A stretch of DNA of 64,000 bases from Lachnoclostridium phytofermentans ISDg (GTDB lineage Bacteria; Bacillota; Clostridia; Lachnospirales; Lachnospiraceae), in NCBI RefSeq assembly GCF_000018685.1, contig NC_010001.1, positions 4,435,501 through 4,499,500 of the forward strand, written 5' to 3'. Each line of letters opens with the position of its first letter. Position 1 is the first letter of the stretch. A model generated the notes under the pieces. That model was not told where the DNA came from and made no database searches. It saw nothing but the letters and a program-made list of their open reading frames with translations. The position numbers and the translations under genes were made by a program. Positions 63,722-64,000 of this stretch are shown piece by piece.

Positions 63722-63907
63722 CTACCAGCTTGCTTTTTTAACACCTGGTATTTGTCCCTTATATGCTAACTCACGGAAGCAAATTCTGCAGATTCCGTAT
63801 TTTCTTAAGTAAGCATGAGGACGGCCACAGATTCTACAACGATTGTATTCTCTCGTTGAGAATTTCTGTGTCTTCTGTTGCTTTATTTTCATTGACGTTT
63901 TAGCCAT
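63722..63907 (-). CDS. rpsN: 30S ribosomal protein S14 type Z
   Basis: The 61-residue zinc form has CRICGRPHAYLRKYGICRIC with two CxxC pairs, followed by FRELAYKGQIPGVKKASW. This C+ form is typical of Firmicutes. AGGAGGG precedes the ATG, 17 bases after the rplE stop. Confidence 0.98.
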   Translation of the reverse strand: MAKTSMKIKQQKTQKFSTREYNRCRICGRPHAYLRKYGICRICFRELAYKGQIPGVKKASW

Positions 63908-63923
63908 GGAATTCCCTCCTTAA

Positions 63924-64000
63924 CTATTTGCTAAATGGCATACCGAATAATGTCAGTAATTCACGAGCTTCTTCATCGGTCTTGGCAGTTGTTACGAAAA
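63924..64000 (-). CDS. rplE: 50S ribosomal protein L5 (3' end only)
   Basis: The last 24 codons are in the window and read FVTTAKTDEEARELLTLFGM then PFSK and stop TAG. This is the conserved C terminus of L5, a 5S rRNA-binding protein. The rest lies beyond the right edge. Confidence 0.95.
   Translation of the reverse strand, partial: FVTTAKTDEEARELLTLFGMPFSK

Overview
The window looks like a chromosomal segment of a low-GC Gram-positive anaerobe of the Lachnospiraceae (Clostridium cluster XIVa). Lachnoclostridium/Clostridium phytofermentans-like organisms are the best match I can suggest from memory. This rests on A+T-rich spacers, strong GGAGG ribosome-binding sites, the gene order rplE-rpsN-rpsH-rplF-rplR-rpsE-rpmD-rplO-secY-adk-map-infA-rpmJ-rpsM-rpsK-rpsD-rpoA-rplQ followed by ecfA1-ecfA2-ecfT-truA, and clostridial protein types such as a zinc-type S14 and a zinc-LID adenylate kinase. 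No tRNA, rRNA, CRISPR array, prophage or insertion sequence was seen.

Layout. 1-6.5 kb: the start of a sugar-binding lipoprotein, a chemoreceptor, a small acidic membrane protein, an ECF sigma factor with its probable anti-sigma partner, and a DHHW-type exported protein. 6.7-11.4 kb: release factor 3, then an ABC exporter pair next to a regulator that fuses a degenerate ABC ATPase to a LytTR domain. Four 21-bp tandem repeats lie in front of the exporter genes. 11.8-16.4 kb: the aspartate-family block lysC, a phosphoglycerate-mutase-like proposed homoserine kinase, hom and an ACT-domain protein. The kinase-like gene is interrupted by an in-frame TGA. 17.2-22 kb: a cell-wall block (ftsE, ftsX, an EnvC-like M23 protein, a CtpA-type protease). 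22-42.6 kb: accessory metabolism and regulation, including a PucR/CdaR-type regulator, an MsmK-type sugar ATPase, YitT, two SDR oxidoreductases, an M20 peptidase, a YgiQ radical SAM protein, an AAC(3)-like acetyltransferase, a GH43 glycosidase, a TetR/antiporter operon, a MerR/amidohydrolase divergent pair, an esterase and a CPT-like kinase. 42.8-43.9 kb: the rplM-rpsI operon. 44.2-49.5 kb: a NarL-type two-component system followed by an ABC transporter with two separate FtsX-like permeases. 49.8-53.3 kb: truA and the ECF vitamin-transport energising module. 53.7-64 kb: the alpha and spc ribosomal protein operons, which run off the right edge inside rplE.

Most genes lie on the minus strand. 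Many start codons were moved inward from the longest possible reading frame because a GGAGG-type site sits at an internal ATG or GTG. The most interesting non-coding signals are: a 590-base spacer between rpmJ and rpsM that can form mutually exclusive pairings ending in a U-run; LytTR-type tandem repeats; a textbook MerR promoter with a 19-bp spacer; a TetR promoter with two matching palindromes; and at least three families of short dispersed palindromic repeats in the spacers.
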